Shown one piece after another: positions 23,204 to 32,559 of a stretch of DNA of 64,000 nucleotides. The stretch is from Channallabes apus. Lineage: Eukaryota; Chordata; Actinopteri; Siluriformes; Clariidae. The position numbers and the translations under genes were made by a program. Positions within the stretch are counted from its first letter, which is position 1. The number at the start of each line of letters is the position of its first letter. Below the pieces are notes generated by a model. It was not told the DNA's origin. It saw only the letters and a program-made list of their open reading frames with translations, and made no database searches. The stretch spans positions 40,508,756-40,572,755 of the forward strand of contig CM060108.1 in the NCBI GenBank assembly GCA_030522415.1. Reading direction: 5' to 3'.

Positions 23204-23625
23204 CTATTCTGTATCGGTTTCGGTGAACTTGAGCTCGTCAGAAAATTAACCAAAACTCCGTGTATACTCGCCTCACAGACGTGAAAAATATATACTTACA
23301 GAAAGCGAAATGTCTGCTTTTATATAAACTAAAGGAAAACAAATTTCAGATGATTACTTCGCATGAAAAGTGAATTATAGACACATCCACTGCTGCGGAG
23401 ACGACGAGATGACATGATCACCTTCATCGCTACAGCCGAAACCAAAGACATCACTAATTTATCAATGAATTATTAAAATTGTCAGAGTCAGTCTGCTTGC
23501 TGTTTTTCCCGACACATTCATAATCATCAGTCTACTTCTGCAGGTGCGCTCTGGAAAACTTTAATCGTAGGAATTTAACATTTTTTATTGAATTAACATA
23601 TTGTAAGTAAACAACAATAGCCCAC
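23204..23625. other. Intron, nothing recognised
   Basis: AT-rich sequence without a supported exon. It ends at the 5-bp proviral target duplication cccac (23621-23625). Confidence 0.4.
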
Positions 23626-24049
23626 TGTAAGGATTTCTTGTTTTTGCTAGACCCCGTCTAGTCAGTGCTCAGCCTGTATTTTGCTTCCCGCCTGGTACCA
23701 GGGAACCCCTCAATAATACACAAGTCCGTGATCAGTGAGACGTTCCAAGTTTATTGTGGAAGACACCAGTATATATACCCACACACACACAAAGAACCAA
23801 AGAAGAGGGTGCAGAAGTGTTTACATTTGAGCAGGAATGTTTAGAAAAGATAAGGAAAAGAAGAACATAAAATTTAGGAGTAGCTCTGCATTTACGAGCG
23901 TTTAACAGTTTTACGACCTTTAACATAAACTACTATAGGATGTGTTTATTGAAAGTGCAGCTTGTGTCGAGGTAAGAGAAAGAAGTAACATTCTGTTCTC
24001 ACGCACACAGAATATCATGAAACATACTAAAAATCAAATATTCCCTACA
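23626..24049 (-). repeat. 3' LTR of the provirus
   Basis: A 424-bp LTR. On the minus strand a TATATATA box (plus 23770-23777) lies upstream of an AATAAA signal (plus 23750-23755). The close spacing implies a short R region. By eye it is identical to the copy at 31353-31776. Confidence 0.95.
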
Positions 24050-24050
24050 G

Positions 24051-24064
24051 TTCCCCCCTTTTAT
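24051..24064 (-). promoter_or_regulatory. Polypurine tract of the provirus
   Basis: Immediately inside the 3' LTR the minus strand reads ataaaaggggggaac, the plus-strand primer site expected next to the LTR boundary. Confidence 0.8.
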
Positions 24065-24099
24065 TCATAAGAAACATCGTTGAATAAAACTCAGAACTT

Positions 24100-25455
24100 T
24101 CAAGAAGTCGCCGGCGGATAATAGGTCATCGGACACGGCGCAGGAACATAACCTGAAACATACTTATACAAAAAATTTTGCACACAGCGAAGAATGCATG
24201 GACCTAAAATACACAACAACAATAAAATAAACAAAACCGGTACGACAAGAGAGAGATAAGGAGCCCATTGTCCAAACAGAGTATACCAAACTCCCCAGCC
24301 TACTTGACCCTTCTCATCATCCTTTAACTGAGAAGCAACCTCGCGCATCTTTTCCAAAGCAGTAGAAATTTTTCCATGTTCATCATCATTAGCTGGGATG
24401 TATGTACAACAACTATCACCTACCATAGCACAAACACCCCCTTTCTCGGCGAGGATTAGATCAAGGGCCATTCTATTCTGTACCGTGGTCAGTCGAAGAG
24501 CAGTTAATTCACCTTTAATACCTTCAACAGCAATATTGGTGGCATTAACAAAAGTAGCTAACCTGTAATGTGTTACCTCAATCTGATTCCATAACTGAGT
24601 CACACCATACTGAGGGAAAAAAGCATGCCAAAATTTAACGGCTTTAATCTGTAACTGATGATCAGGGGGAGGGAATGGATCACTATCTCGCTTAAGGCGA
24701 GCATGATGTTGGGTTCCACGTGGGTTTCGTGTGACCAGTGTAAAAGAACCTCTAAATTGAGAAGGGGCACAAACTCCTGCCCAGTTAGCGGGGAGGAAAA
24801 TGTAAACAGCCTTATCACAAACCCAATACCAATCTGAATAGTGATTAATGGTCCCACGTGGGCCAGGGTGAATTAATGAGCAATTACCTTCAGGACAAGA
24901 ACCATCTGGAGAATAGGGAAAATATGCTTCACTACACATATCTAGATGCGTGTTTCCAAGAAATACAGAACCGTTTCCCATGAAGCAGTAAGGATATTTA
25001 AAGTTGGGCAAGGTGAAGACCTGGAAAGCAGTGACGAGAGCTCTTTCCCTCGTGCTGAAGCGGAGGAGACTAATATCTAAAGCGGTAAGTGAATAAGCAG
25101 AAGGGTTTGAGGAATTATGATCGTAGTGCATCAGCCTGCACCACCAGTCAGACCCTGTTTGATTCAAGAATAGGCTATGTGTTAGGTGAGAGCTAATATA
25201 CCGAGTAGCATTTCGACAGAAGGAACTAATACAAACTCGCGCAGCCATGGAAAGAGCTGATTCATTACCAGGTAAGGGTCTCAGTGACGTCTGTCCTACA
25301 GCAGAAGGGAAATGTTGGCACACATAACAAGAATCATTGGTATATTGCTTAGCGGTCCAATTAGCGAATCGCCAAAAAACATTATCATGTGGATGAGGTT
25401 GCACTATGTACAACAATCTCTCATTCAAGATTAAGAGGACAAAAAGAAACTTCAT
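24100..25455 (-). CDS. env: Retroviral envelope glycoprotein (env), open
   Basis: A 451-codon uninterrupted frame encodes a class I fusion-type envelope. Visible parts are an N-terminal hydrophobic signal segment, a CxxC (CYVC, residues 43-46) in the surface subunit, several N-glycosylation sequons, and a furin-type RLKR (253-256). These are followed by a heptad/immunosuppressive-like region, a CX6CC motif (342-350), a membrane span at about 401-420 and a short cytoplasmic tail. The CX6CC plus CxxC pair is the gamma-type arrangement, with subunits linked by a labile disulfide. At 451 aa it is shorter than typical mammalian gammaretroviral envelopes, mainly in the surface subunit. It starts 394 bases after the end of pol and would need a spliced message. 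Whether it is expressed is unknown. Confidence 0.9.
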   Translation of the reverse strand: MKFLFVLLILNERLLYIVQPHPHDNVFWRFANWTAKQYTNDSCYVCQHFPSAVGQTSLRPLPGNESALSMAARVCISSFCRNATRYISSHLTHSLFLNQTGSDWWCRLMHYDHNSSNPSAYSLTALDISLLRFSTRERALVTAFQVFTLPNFKYPYCFMGNGSVFLGNTHLDMCSEAYFPYSPDGSCPEGNCSLIHPGPRGTINHYSDWYWVCDKAVYIFLPANWAGVCAPSQFRGSFTLVTRNPRGTQHHARLKRDSDPFPPPDHQLQIKAVKFWHAFFPQYGVTQLWNQIEVTHYRLATFVNATNIAVEGIKGELTALRLTTVQNRMALDLILAEKGGVCAMVGDSCCTYIPANDDEHGKISTALEKMREVASQLKDDEKGQVGWGVWYTLFGQWAPYLSLVVPVLFILLLLCILGPCILRCVQNFLYKYVSGYVPAPCPMTYYPPATS

Positions 25456-25848
25456 TCTAAGGCAGGAGAGGTTACCACCTTACTCCAAGTGCTGTTCTAT
25501 AAACTCTACAGAATTCTACAGAGATATAACAGGTTGAGTGTAAACTCGTGTGTGTGAAAAATCTTGTTCGCAATGTCAAACATATAAATAACTACTAGTG
25601 GTGAACTATTGCCTTTCTTGACGCTACAGTGCTCAGAGTGCGGGCACGCCCAATCTGCACTCGTCCCACCTTACGAGGCGCTAAGACACCACCAGGAATG
25701 GTAAACTAATAGCAATAGTGAAGTCGTCCCGTGGCAACCCAAGACAATCCCTCTGTGTCACGTCACGGGTTGGTCATCACTGCAGCACGTCTTCAGTCTA
25801 GGAAACAACAAAAATCAGAGAGAAAGAAAGATAATAATACACAAACAT

Positions 25849-27876
25849 TTATTCATCCTTTGATCTCACGCCGACAGGACATCTCTTCAGCCTAGTAGCA
25901 TGGATCCACTGTGGAAAAAGATCAGTTAGGACAGCAGTACGAGTAATTGCGATTATTTCTGCTGGTCCGTCATATTTACAATCTCCCAGTTTTCTGGGGG
26001 TCAAAGATCTTACCAGAACAGTATCTCCCACATTAAAAGGATGTGTGGGTTTTGTTGAGGGTACTGGAGTCACATTAGCAATTCGTTCATAATGTTTGTT
26101 CAGAGTATCTATTAGGGCAGCAGAATATTCAGCAATATGTACATCAAGATCAGTTGTTCCTATCGCGGGTTTACCTTTCCTCCATGGCACGGGAAAAGGT
26201 CTGCCAAATATAATTTCATGTGGTGACATGTGCACATCTTTTCTTGGTGTCATTCTCATTTCAGCTAGAACAGCAGGTAACAGATCAACCCAGTTTTTAC
26301 TCCCCATAGTTTGCATTGCTTTAGACAGTTTTTCTTTCAGTGTCCTATTTGTTCTTTCGACTATACCTGATGACTGTGGATGATAAGGAATGTGAAAATG
26401 CCAGGACAGTGAAAGATATTTACACAAATTCTGTGTTACCTGTGATGTAAAAGGTGTTCCTTTATCCGAGTCAATAGCATGAGGAACGCCATAACGAGGT
26501 ATTATTTCTTTCGCTAAGACTCGGGTCACCACCTTTGCATTCTCTCGAGCACACGGGAAAGCTTCCACCCACCTTGAAAACTTGTCTACCAAAACCAGAA
26601 GATATTTGAATGGGCCACATGCAGGCATATGTGTAAAATCAATTTGCCACTCTGCAAACGGAGCAGTAGGTAAAGGAAGACTTTCGTGTTTACCTAAACC
26701 CTTTGTCACATTATTCTGAGCACACACCAAACATCTAGATATTAATAAATCTATTGTTCCAAGCATGTTAGCTATGCAAAAGAGTTTTTTCATATCTTCC
26801 TTAACCCCCCTTCGTGCACGATGTGTAACACCGTGGAACTCGCGCACGAGGAACGGAAGACAATGAGACGGCAGGCACAAACGGCCATCAGCACAGTACC
26901 ATAAACCATCAGAAGCAACGTAGGCGCCCTGAGCTTGCCAAAAACAGGAATCATTCGGCGTGGCTGAAGCTTGCAAAGACAATAAATCTACATCGGGAAT
27001 CAAAGAGCTAGCAAGAAAAGATGTATTGATCAACTCAGAACCAGAATCAGGAAAGAAAATCTGTTTTTGAGCTGCTTTTTTAGCAATACGATCAGCTAGC
27101 GAATTCCCTCGCACTTCTGTAGAATCACCAGAAGAATGAGCCTTAGTTTTTACAATAGCAAGAGTACCAGGTAGATGGCATGCGTCTATTAAATCCTGAA
27201 CAAGAGAAGAATGAGAAATTAGCTTATCCTCAGCAGAACGAAAACCCCTGGATTGCCAGATGCGGCCAAAGTCGTGAGCGATACCAAAAGCGTAACGAGA
27301 ATCAGTGTATATAGTGACATCTTTTCCTTCAGAAAGAACACACGCACGAGTTAGAGCAAAAAGTTCAGCTGCCTGAGCAGATGAGAAAGGGAGAGAGTAA
27401 GCTTCAATGGTTATATCTGGCAGTGCACACACAGAATAACCACAGAGAAATTTCCCATCATATGGTTTTGAACAGGAACCATCTACAAACAAAATGTCAC
27501 CAGTTGTTAATGGAGTAGAAGATAGATCAGGACGTATACTAGTGGAGTGAATAATCTCTGAACAACAGTCATGATCTGTGTCTATTAGCGTGTCGTCCTG
27601 TGCATTGATCAAGCGTGCCAGAGCATATCCGAGGGTGTCAAAAGAAGAGGTGGTTTTTATCTCTAAGTTACTTGTAGAACACAGGATAATCTCATACCCA
27701 GACCGTCTCTGAGCCGTCATGTGTTGTGTTTGAATGTTCTGCAGCACTTGTTTAACCTGATGTGGAGAATACAAAATTAAAGGATTAGAGAGAACAATCT
27801 TTTCAGCATCTTGTACCATCACCGCACAGGCCGGCCACAGCCCTGAGACAGGCAGGCAAACCTTGTGCCACAGCAT
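25849..27876 (-). CDS. pol: pol 3' part: RNase H and integrase
   Basis: A 675-codon frame holds RNase H (FVDGS with D132, E171, TDSR with D192) and integrase. The integrase has an HHCC zinc-binding domain (H348, H352, C382, C385) and a catalytic triad D413, D471, E507 with 35 residues between the last two, followed by a C-terminal domain. All visible catalytic residues are kept. It overlaps the upstream frame by 74 bases in another reading frame, so the junction (27803-27876) marks a frameshift in what should be one polyprotein. The first residues shown by this frame are out of register with the protein family. The integrase segment is typical of gamma/epsilon retroviruses. Confidence 0.9.
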   Translation of the reverse strand: MLWHKVCLPVSGLWPACAVMVQDAEKIVLSNPLILYSPHQVKQVLQNIQTQHMTAQRRSGYEIILCSTSNLEIKTTSSFDTLGYALARLINAQDDTLIDTDHDCCSEIIHSTSIRPDLSSTPLTTGDILFVDGSCSKPYDGKFLCGYSVCALPDITIEAYSLPFSSAQAAELFALTRACVLSEGKDVTIYTDSRYAFGIAHDFGRIWQSRGFRSAEDKLISHSSLVQDLIDACHLPGTLAIVKTKAHSSGDSTEVRGNSLADRIAKKAAQKQIFFPDSGSELINTSFLASSLIPDVDLLSLQASATPNDSCFWQAQGAYVASDGLWYCADGRLCLPSHCLPFLVREFHGVTHRARRGVKEDMKKLFCIANMLGTIDLLISRCLVCAQNNVTKGLGKHESLPLPTAPFAEWQIDFTHMPACGPFKYLLVLVDKFSRWVEAFPCARENAKVVTRVLAKEIIPRYGVPHAIDSDKGTPFTSQVTQNLCKYLSLSWHFHIPYHPQSSGIVERTNRTLKEKLSKAMQTMGSKNWVDLLPAVLAEMRMTPRKDVHMSPHEIIFGRPFPVPWRKGKPAIGTTDLDVHIAEYSAALIDTLNKHYERIANVTPVPSTKPTHPFNVGDTVLVRSLTPRKLGDCKYDGPAEIIAITRTAVLTDLFPQWIHATRLKRCPVGVRSKDE

Positions 27877-29242
27877 CTAAAGTTTTAGATAAGAAAGCAC
27901 ATGGTCTCATCCCCCCCCCATGCTCCTGTGCCAATACAGCAGAAGCGGTGCCCCCGTGCTCACACGCATATAGATGGAATGGTTTTTGATAGTTAGGCAG
28001 GCCCAGTGCTGGAGCAGAACATAGGGCCTTTTTCAGTTCCTTGTATGCCTCAATCATGTCAGCAGTCCATGTCAGAGGCTGTTGGAGCGGATCATTGTGT
28101 GAGATGGCTGTCCTGATGCGTTTATCGTAGAATGAGCAGTCAGGAATCCACTGACGACAGTAGTTGATCAGTCCCAGGAAAGCCATGAGAGCATGTTTAG
28201 TGCTGGGACGTTTAGTGTCGAGAATAACCTGGATTCGTTCCTTTGAGAGCCCTCTTTGGCCTTGGGAGAGTTCAAAACCCAGGTATTTTACAGTGTCTCT
28301 GCAAAACTGTAATTTAGTCTTTGATACCTTGAAACCCTTCTGTGCCAGGTGTTTCAGGAGACAAATGGTGGCTTCTTCGCAGATGGCAGGCGAAGCGGCA
28401 GACACCAGTAGATCATCCGCGTAAGATAGGACAACAGAATCAATGGGGAGAGTTAGATCACCAAGTGCATCTCTTACTACAGCCGAAAAAACAGCCGGTG
28501 AGTCAACACAACCCTGCGGAAGACGAGACCAGGTGAACTGCCGCCCCCTGTGGGTGAAGGCGAACAATGGCTGTGTCTGCTCTTCCACAGGAACACTGAA
28601 GAAGGCAGAGCAAAGGTCGATAACAGAGAAATGCGAATGATGACAAGGTATAGAGGAGATGATGGACAGCACATCAGGCACAACAGGTGCTACAGGGACA
28701 ATTATGTCGTTTATTTTTCTCAAATCTTGTGTAAATCTCCACGTACCATCAGGTTTCAGTACTGGATTAACAGGTGTGTTATAAGAACTTACACAGGGTT
28801 TAATAACACCCTGCTTGAGCAATGAGCTTAAAATTTCATCTATTCCTGAGGCCTTGGCCTCGGAGAGTGGATATTGTTTGATGTACACAGGTTGCAAATG
28901 TTTTAATTTAGCTTCATAAGGAACACAGTGTACTAACCCCACCTCATCCTTATGTTCAGCCCACAGACTGCTCGGCACACATTGAAGGGCAGCAGGAATA
29001 GAGCTGTTCTGAGGAGTGAAATAATTTCGTTGAGCAACCCCTTCAATTCCCACAGAGCTGATACTTTTATTCGAAAGCGGTCCCTCATAATCACGACCTA
29101 AAGACGACATTGTAGCTCCTGTATCCACCAAAAAAGAGAATACAGAACCATCTATACACAATTCTATAAAGGGCAACTCATTAACCTGAGGTGACTCGAA
29201 AGTACAAAGTAACATCGCGGGGCTGGAACTCTGCGGGCATCC
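27803..29242 (-). CDS. pol: pol 5' part: protease and reverse transcriptase
   Basis: This frame follows the gag amber codon in the same register, so Gag-Pol would be made by stop-codon readthrough. It carries an aspartic protease (LVDTGAT), then reverse transcriptase with FTQDLRKIN, the first Asp of the catalytic set in SVIDLCSAFFSV, LPQG and the YADD box. It ends within the connection region before RNase H because of a frameshift. Counting from the methionine at 29215, DTGA is at 31-34 and YADD at 265-268. Domain order and motifs match gamma/epsilon-type pol. Confidence 0.9.
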   Translation of the reverse strand, partial: GCPQSSSPAMLLCTFESPQVNELPFIELCIDGSVFSFLVDTGATMSSLGRDYEGPLSNKSISSVGIEGVAQRNYFTPQNSSIPAALQCVPSSLWAEHKDEVGLVHCVPYEAKLKHLQPVYIKQYPLSEAKASGIDEILSSLLKQGVIKPCVSSYNTPVNPVLKPDGTWRFTQDLRKINDIIVPVAPVVPDVLSIISSIPCHHSHFSVIDLCSAFFSVPVEEQTQPLFAFTHRGRQFTWSRLPQGCVDSPAVFSAVVRDALGDLTLPIDSVVLSYADDLLVSAASPAICEEATICLLKHLAQKGFKVSKTKLQFCRDTVKYLGFELSQGQRGLSKERIQVILDTKRPSTKHALMAFLGLINYCRQWIPDCSFYDKRIRTAISHNDPLQQPLTWTADMIEAYKELKKALCSAPALGLPNYQKPFHLYACEHGGTASAVLAQEHGGGMRPCAFLSKTLDAVAQGLPACLRAVAGLCGDGTRC

Positions 29243-29245
29243 CTA
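29243..29245 (-). promoter_or_regulatory. gag-pol amber codon, probable readthrough site
   Basis: The gag stop is UAG followed by GGA, and the downstream frame is in register and open through protease and reverse transcriptase. In gammaretroviruses gag-pol is expressed by suppression of a UAG followed by G, helped by a downstream pseudoknot. A GC-rich stretch follows here, but I did not fold it. Confidence 0.75.
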
Positions 29246-31015
29246 TGCATCATATGCTCCTACCTGCATCCCTGAGAAGGGATTGGGTCTATATTGCTGC
29301 TGCTGTTGTTGTGGTTGTACTCGCTGTGGTGGCTGCTGTGAAGGATTAGGAGAAAACACCTTATTAGCATCATGCCACTGATCATCATTCAATCGATTGT
29401 ACACATTTTGTCCACTACGTCCCTCATCAAGGGCCTTCGTGCGACATTCACGAGCCCAATGACCTTCTTTATAACAATAATAACAATAACCAGATCTACG
29501 GGGTGCACTCTGACCCTGCAGACCTCCTCTACCTCTTCCACAGCCTCCTCGGCCTCCTCTACCCCCCCTTTTTCCACCTCTGTGTCCTTCACTCTCCACA
29601 AACAAACATGCCACTTGTCTGTTTTCTAAAATACCGTCTCCTTCCAGTGTTCTCACACGCTCACCTAATTTTTTAATAGTCGTTGTAGAACGGTCTGACA
29701 ATTGAAACTTTAAAATCTTCATGATTTCTGGTCGACAATTATTCAAGAAGGTGGTAAGGAAAAGTGGGTTAGGGTTTTCTTCAGGGAGGGGCATACCACC
29801 CAAAAGGGTCCAGGTCTCTCGAAACCTCTCCAGAAACCTGGATGTGGTCTCACTCTTTTCTTGTTTACAATTAGTTACCTGTGACAGATCCTGACTAGCT
29901 TGTTGACGTGCAAGAAGATAAGTAGTTAGCTCATCTTTTAAAAGTTTCATAGCCTCATTAGAATTACCCCAAAGAAAATCATATTCCTTCTTTTTTCGTC
30001 TCCCCCCTCCCTCTACGTCTTCATGTTTCACCACTACAGTCCATCTGTCTTTTTCAGGATCTAAACATTTTACCGTCTTTATCAAATAAGCCTCATCGTA
30101 CCCATCTCCCAAAACCGACTGCAAAATAAAGCGATAATCCGCACCCACGAGCTGACAGTGCCTGGAAGCCTTTATCAGCATATCAACAAAATGCAAAGGT
30201 TTGTTGGGAGAAGGGAGCATCTTAATAATGTCCTTCAGCGTGCTTACGGATGGTGGAAGGATTTTTGGACCCTTTGGTCCCATAGAGAAAACAAACGCAG
30301 TGTTTTCTTGTCGAGGTTTGGGGCGAGACCTCTCATCCGGACCTTCATCGTCCGAGTTATCAAAATCCTCACCATCAGTATCCTCGGGATCATCCGAAAG
30401 AGGGCTCTCAGGAGTTCGTCCTGACACCCTCTTGGGAGTCTTTCCCTTTCCTGAGGCACACACTTCCGACGAAGGTGAGCACGGTTTTGTGGGTACGGGA
30501 GAGACAGGCACAGATGGGCAGCTCACAAAAGGATTAGTGGGATTCAAATTAGGATAAATTTTCTCAATTATTTGTTGGTTAGATGCTGATGTTTCTATGT
30601 CAACATGATATGGAGGAGGGATCGGAAAGGTTGAATGAACGGGCGGCTTGATTTTAGTTTCGGATGTGACCTTTGGAATCTTTTTCTTCTGTATTTTAGT
30701 TTCTTTTATGTCTAAGTATTTATCCCAAAGAGCTTTCATTTCTACCCATTTTTGATAACATGAACCCATGTAAGGATAATCCCATCCTGGGTCACCCATA
30801 CCCTCATATATCTGAGAGTAAGCAGAGGCTAGATATTCAGGCTTAAAAGTACCTCCGCGTGGATAGGTTAAAAATTGAAATTGTGGTTCAGTCCACCCTG
30901 ATAAATTATCAAGCCAAGGTGTGGTAAAATAAGTGAGTCCACACCTATTCATCCAGTCGCGCGGAACCTCTTCTGGGTCCGGCTTTGGATAAGTAGTTGT
31001 GTTCTTATTACCCAT
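29243..31015 (-). CDS. gag: Retroviral Gag polyprotein, open
   Basis: A 590-codon frame begins MGNKNTTTY, with Gly2 and Thr6 fitting an N-myristoylation signal for plasma-membrane targeting. I chose this methionine over one 24 codons upstream because of that signal. PPPY at residues 133-136 is a late-domain motif for budding. A proline-rich and acidic stretch follows, then a capsid-like region, an Arg-Gly-rich stretch (RGGKRGGRGGRGG) and one CCHC knuckle (CYYCYKEGHWAREC, 511-524) for RNA packaging. The tail is Gln/Pro-rich. It ends with a UAG stop, after which the same frame stays open into protease. Confidence 0.92.
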   Translation of the reverse strand: MGNKNTTTYPKPDPEEVPRDWMNRCGLTYFTTPWLDNLSGWTEPQFQFLTYPRGGTFKPEYLASAYSQIYEGMGDPGWDYPYMGSCYQKWVEMKALWDKYLDIKETKIQKKKIPKVTSETKIKPPVHSTFPIPPPYHVDIETSASNQQIIEKIYPNLNPTNPFVSCPSVPVSPVPTKPCSPSSEVCASGKGKTPKRVSGRTPESPLSDDPEDTDGEDFDNSDDEGPDERSRPKPRQENTAFVFSMGPKGPKILPPSVSTLKDIIKMLPSPNKPLHFVDMLIKASRHCQLVGADYRFILQSVLGDGYDEAYLIKTVKCLDPEKDRWTVVVKHEDVEGGGRRKKKEYDFLWGNSNEAMKLLKDELTTYLLARQQASQDLSQVTNCKQEKSETTSRFLERFRETWTLLGGMPLPEENPNPLFLTTFLNNCRPEIMKILKFQLSDRSTTTIKKLGERVRTLEGDGILENRQVACLFVESEGHRGGKRGGRGGRGGCGRGRGGLQGQSAPRRSGYCYYCYKEGHWARECRTKALDEGRSGQNVYNRLNDDQWHDANKVFSPNPSQQPPQRVQPQQQQQQYRPNPFSGMQVGAYDA

Positions 31016-31331
31016 TTTATAAATGTGAATTAACCCGCGACAGAAAGAACCAATATCTTCAACAAAAAACACACAATACAACAACAAAAGACAACAAAAA
31101 AGAGCTCAACAAAGACAAAAAAACAAAAAAGAGCGGGCAACAGAATACAGCTTCCACACTATGCTTCAGTTCAAGGAACCTTTCAGAAGCGAGCGCGCGC
31201 TATACTGGCGTAAAAGCCACAAGACAATCCTCCCCCGTACTATATATGGTCCAGATACCAAAAACCAGGGAGCGTGCTTGCTCTATCCTTATAGAGAAAA
31301 ATAAAAAAGCAGCACTCACCTGATTAGAGGT

Positions 31332-31349
31332 ATCCCGGACGAGCCCCCA
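31332..31349 (-). promoter_or_regulatory. Primer-binding site, tRNA-Pro type
   Basis: On the minus strand, three bases after the 5' LTR, the sequence is TGGGGGCTCGTCCGGGAT. To my knowledge this is the same 18 bases as the tRNA-Pro primer site of murine leukaemia virus. A splice-donor-like caggtgagt lies just downstream on the minus strand (about 31315-31323), suited to env splicing. Confidence 0.9.
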
Positions 31350-31352
31350 AAT

Positions 31353-31776
31353 TGTAAGGATTTCTTGTTTTTGCTAGACCCCGTCTAGTCAGTGCTCAGC
31401 CTGTATTTTGCTTCCCGCCTGGTACCAGGGAACCCCTCAATAATACACAAGTCCGTGATCAGTGAGACGTTCCAAGTTTATTGTGGAAGACACCAGTATA
31501 TATACCCACACACACACAAAGAACCAAAGAAGAGGGTGCAGAAGTGTTTACATTTGAGCAGGAATGTTTAGAAAAGATAAGGAAAAGAAGAACATAAAAT
31601 TTAGGAGTAGCTCTGCATTTACGAGCGTTTAACAGTTTTACGACCTTTAACATAAACTACTATAGGATGTGTTTATTGAAAGTGCAGCTTGTGTCGAGGT
31701 AAGAGAAAGAAGTAACATTCTGTTCTCACGCACACAGAATATCATGAAACATACTAAAAATCAAATATTCCCTACA
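31353..31776 (-). repeat. 5' LTR of the provirus
   Basis: A 424-bp promoter LTR with TATATATA (plus 31497-31504) and AATAAA (plus 31477-31482). It is identical by eye to the 3' LTR. Confidence 0.95.
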
Positions 31777-32285
31777 CCCACGTTTAGAAAAGCATTTTTA
31801 TTGAGACTAGAAATAATAACTCTGCATCTATTTTAGGTGTACCAGCTGCCACTGTTCTTATACGGCTGTTTATCAGAGTAAATCATTCAGTAACACGCCT
31901 TTAAATATCCATGTAACAGGAACATCTGTATGAATACATACAGACTTTGTTCAGATGTAAGTAAATGCTCATTGCTGCACTGTTTGGGGGGGGGGGGGGG
32001 CGGCCTGCTGACGCTTAGTCTGTATGTGATCTCAGAGAATGTGTGTGTGTGTGTCTATGTGCGTGTGTGTGTGTGGTGTCACCTGAGAGGTGTCAATAGA
32101 TCTTACATACTCATGAAAAGTTGTGAATTATTCAGTGAAACAGAGGGTTTGCTGAAAAGTGTTATTTGGGGTACAGTGCACATCTGTCACTATACCCCAA
32201 ATAAAAGGTCTAATATATAATATATAATGTATATATACAAATATATATAAGCAGGTGATTCTCACGAAAGAACAAAGTTAGGGAG
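31777..32285. other. Intron, nothing coding
   Basis: It contains a G-run (31986-32001), GT-rich sequence (32040-32075) and ATATA-rich sequence (32211-32250). No exon is seen. Confidence 0.4.
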
Positions 32286-32435
32286 GCCAGATTAAGGTGA
32301 ATTGGACATGTTCAGAGGATGGAGAGTGAGAATGTTGGTAGGAGAAAGTTGGACAGGGAGCTGCCAGGCAGGAGGCGAAGAGGAAGGCCAAAGAGGAGGT
32401 ACATGCATGTCATAAATGAGAATATAAAGTTAGTG
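32286..32435 (+). pseudogene. RTE-like LINE C-terminal relic
   Basis: The plus strand reads IGHVQRMESENVGRRKLDRE, then a GRRRRGRPKRRYMHV-type segment and IKLVGV. This is the conserved end of RTE-group ORF2. It is about 50 codons long with no other domain. Confidence 0.65.
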
Positions 32436-32559
32436 GGTGTCGTAGTACAGTAATTTACCAATAGGTGTCACTGTCATATTTTTTCAGCCAGTGTTACGAC
32501 GGTTCTGTCCTTTCTTATTATTCCTTTTTCTTCTCTCTGTTGTGTATAAGTAAATAAAA

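Larger units (their letters stand above)
23626..31776 (-). mobile_element. Endogenous retrovirus (gamma/epsilon-like), near-complete provirus
   Basis: This is an 8.15-kb provirus read on the minus strand with order LTR, primer site, gag, pro-pol, env, LTR. Both LTRs are 424 bp, begin TGTAGGG and end CTTACA on the minus strand, and look identical base for base. The direct flanks cccac (23621-23625 and 31777-31781) are a 5-bp target duplication. The tRNA-Pro-type primer site, a single CCHC knuckle, in-frame gag-amber-pol and a CX6CC envelope all point to a class I (gamma-like) retrovirus of fish. Defects seen: a frameshift in pol. Orientation is antisense to the Ig gene. Confidence 0.95.

Noticed and set aside
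31016..31087. Longer gag start 24 codons upstream
   Set aside because: The internal MGNKNT has a myristoylation signal and is the likelier start; the upstream part is hydrophobic leader-region read-through.
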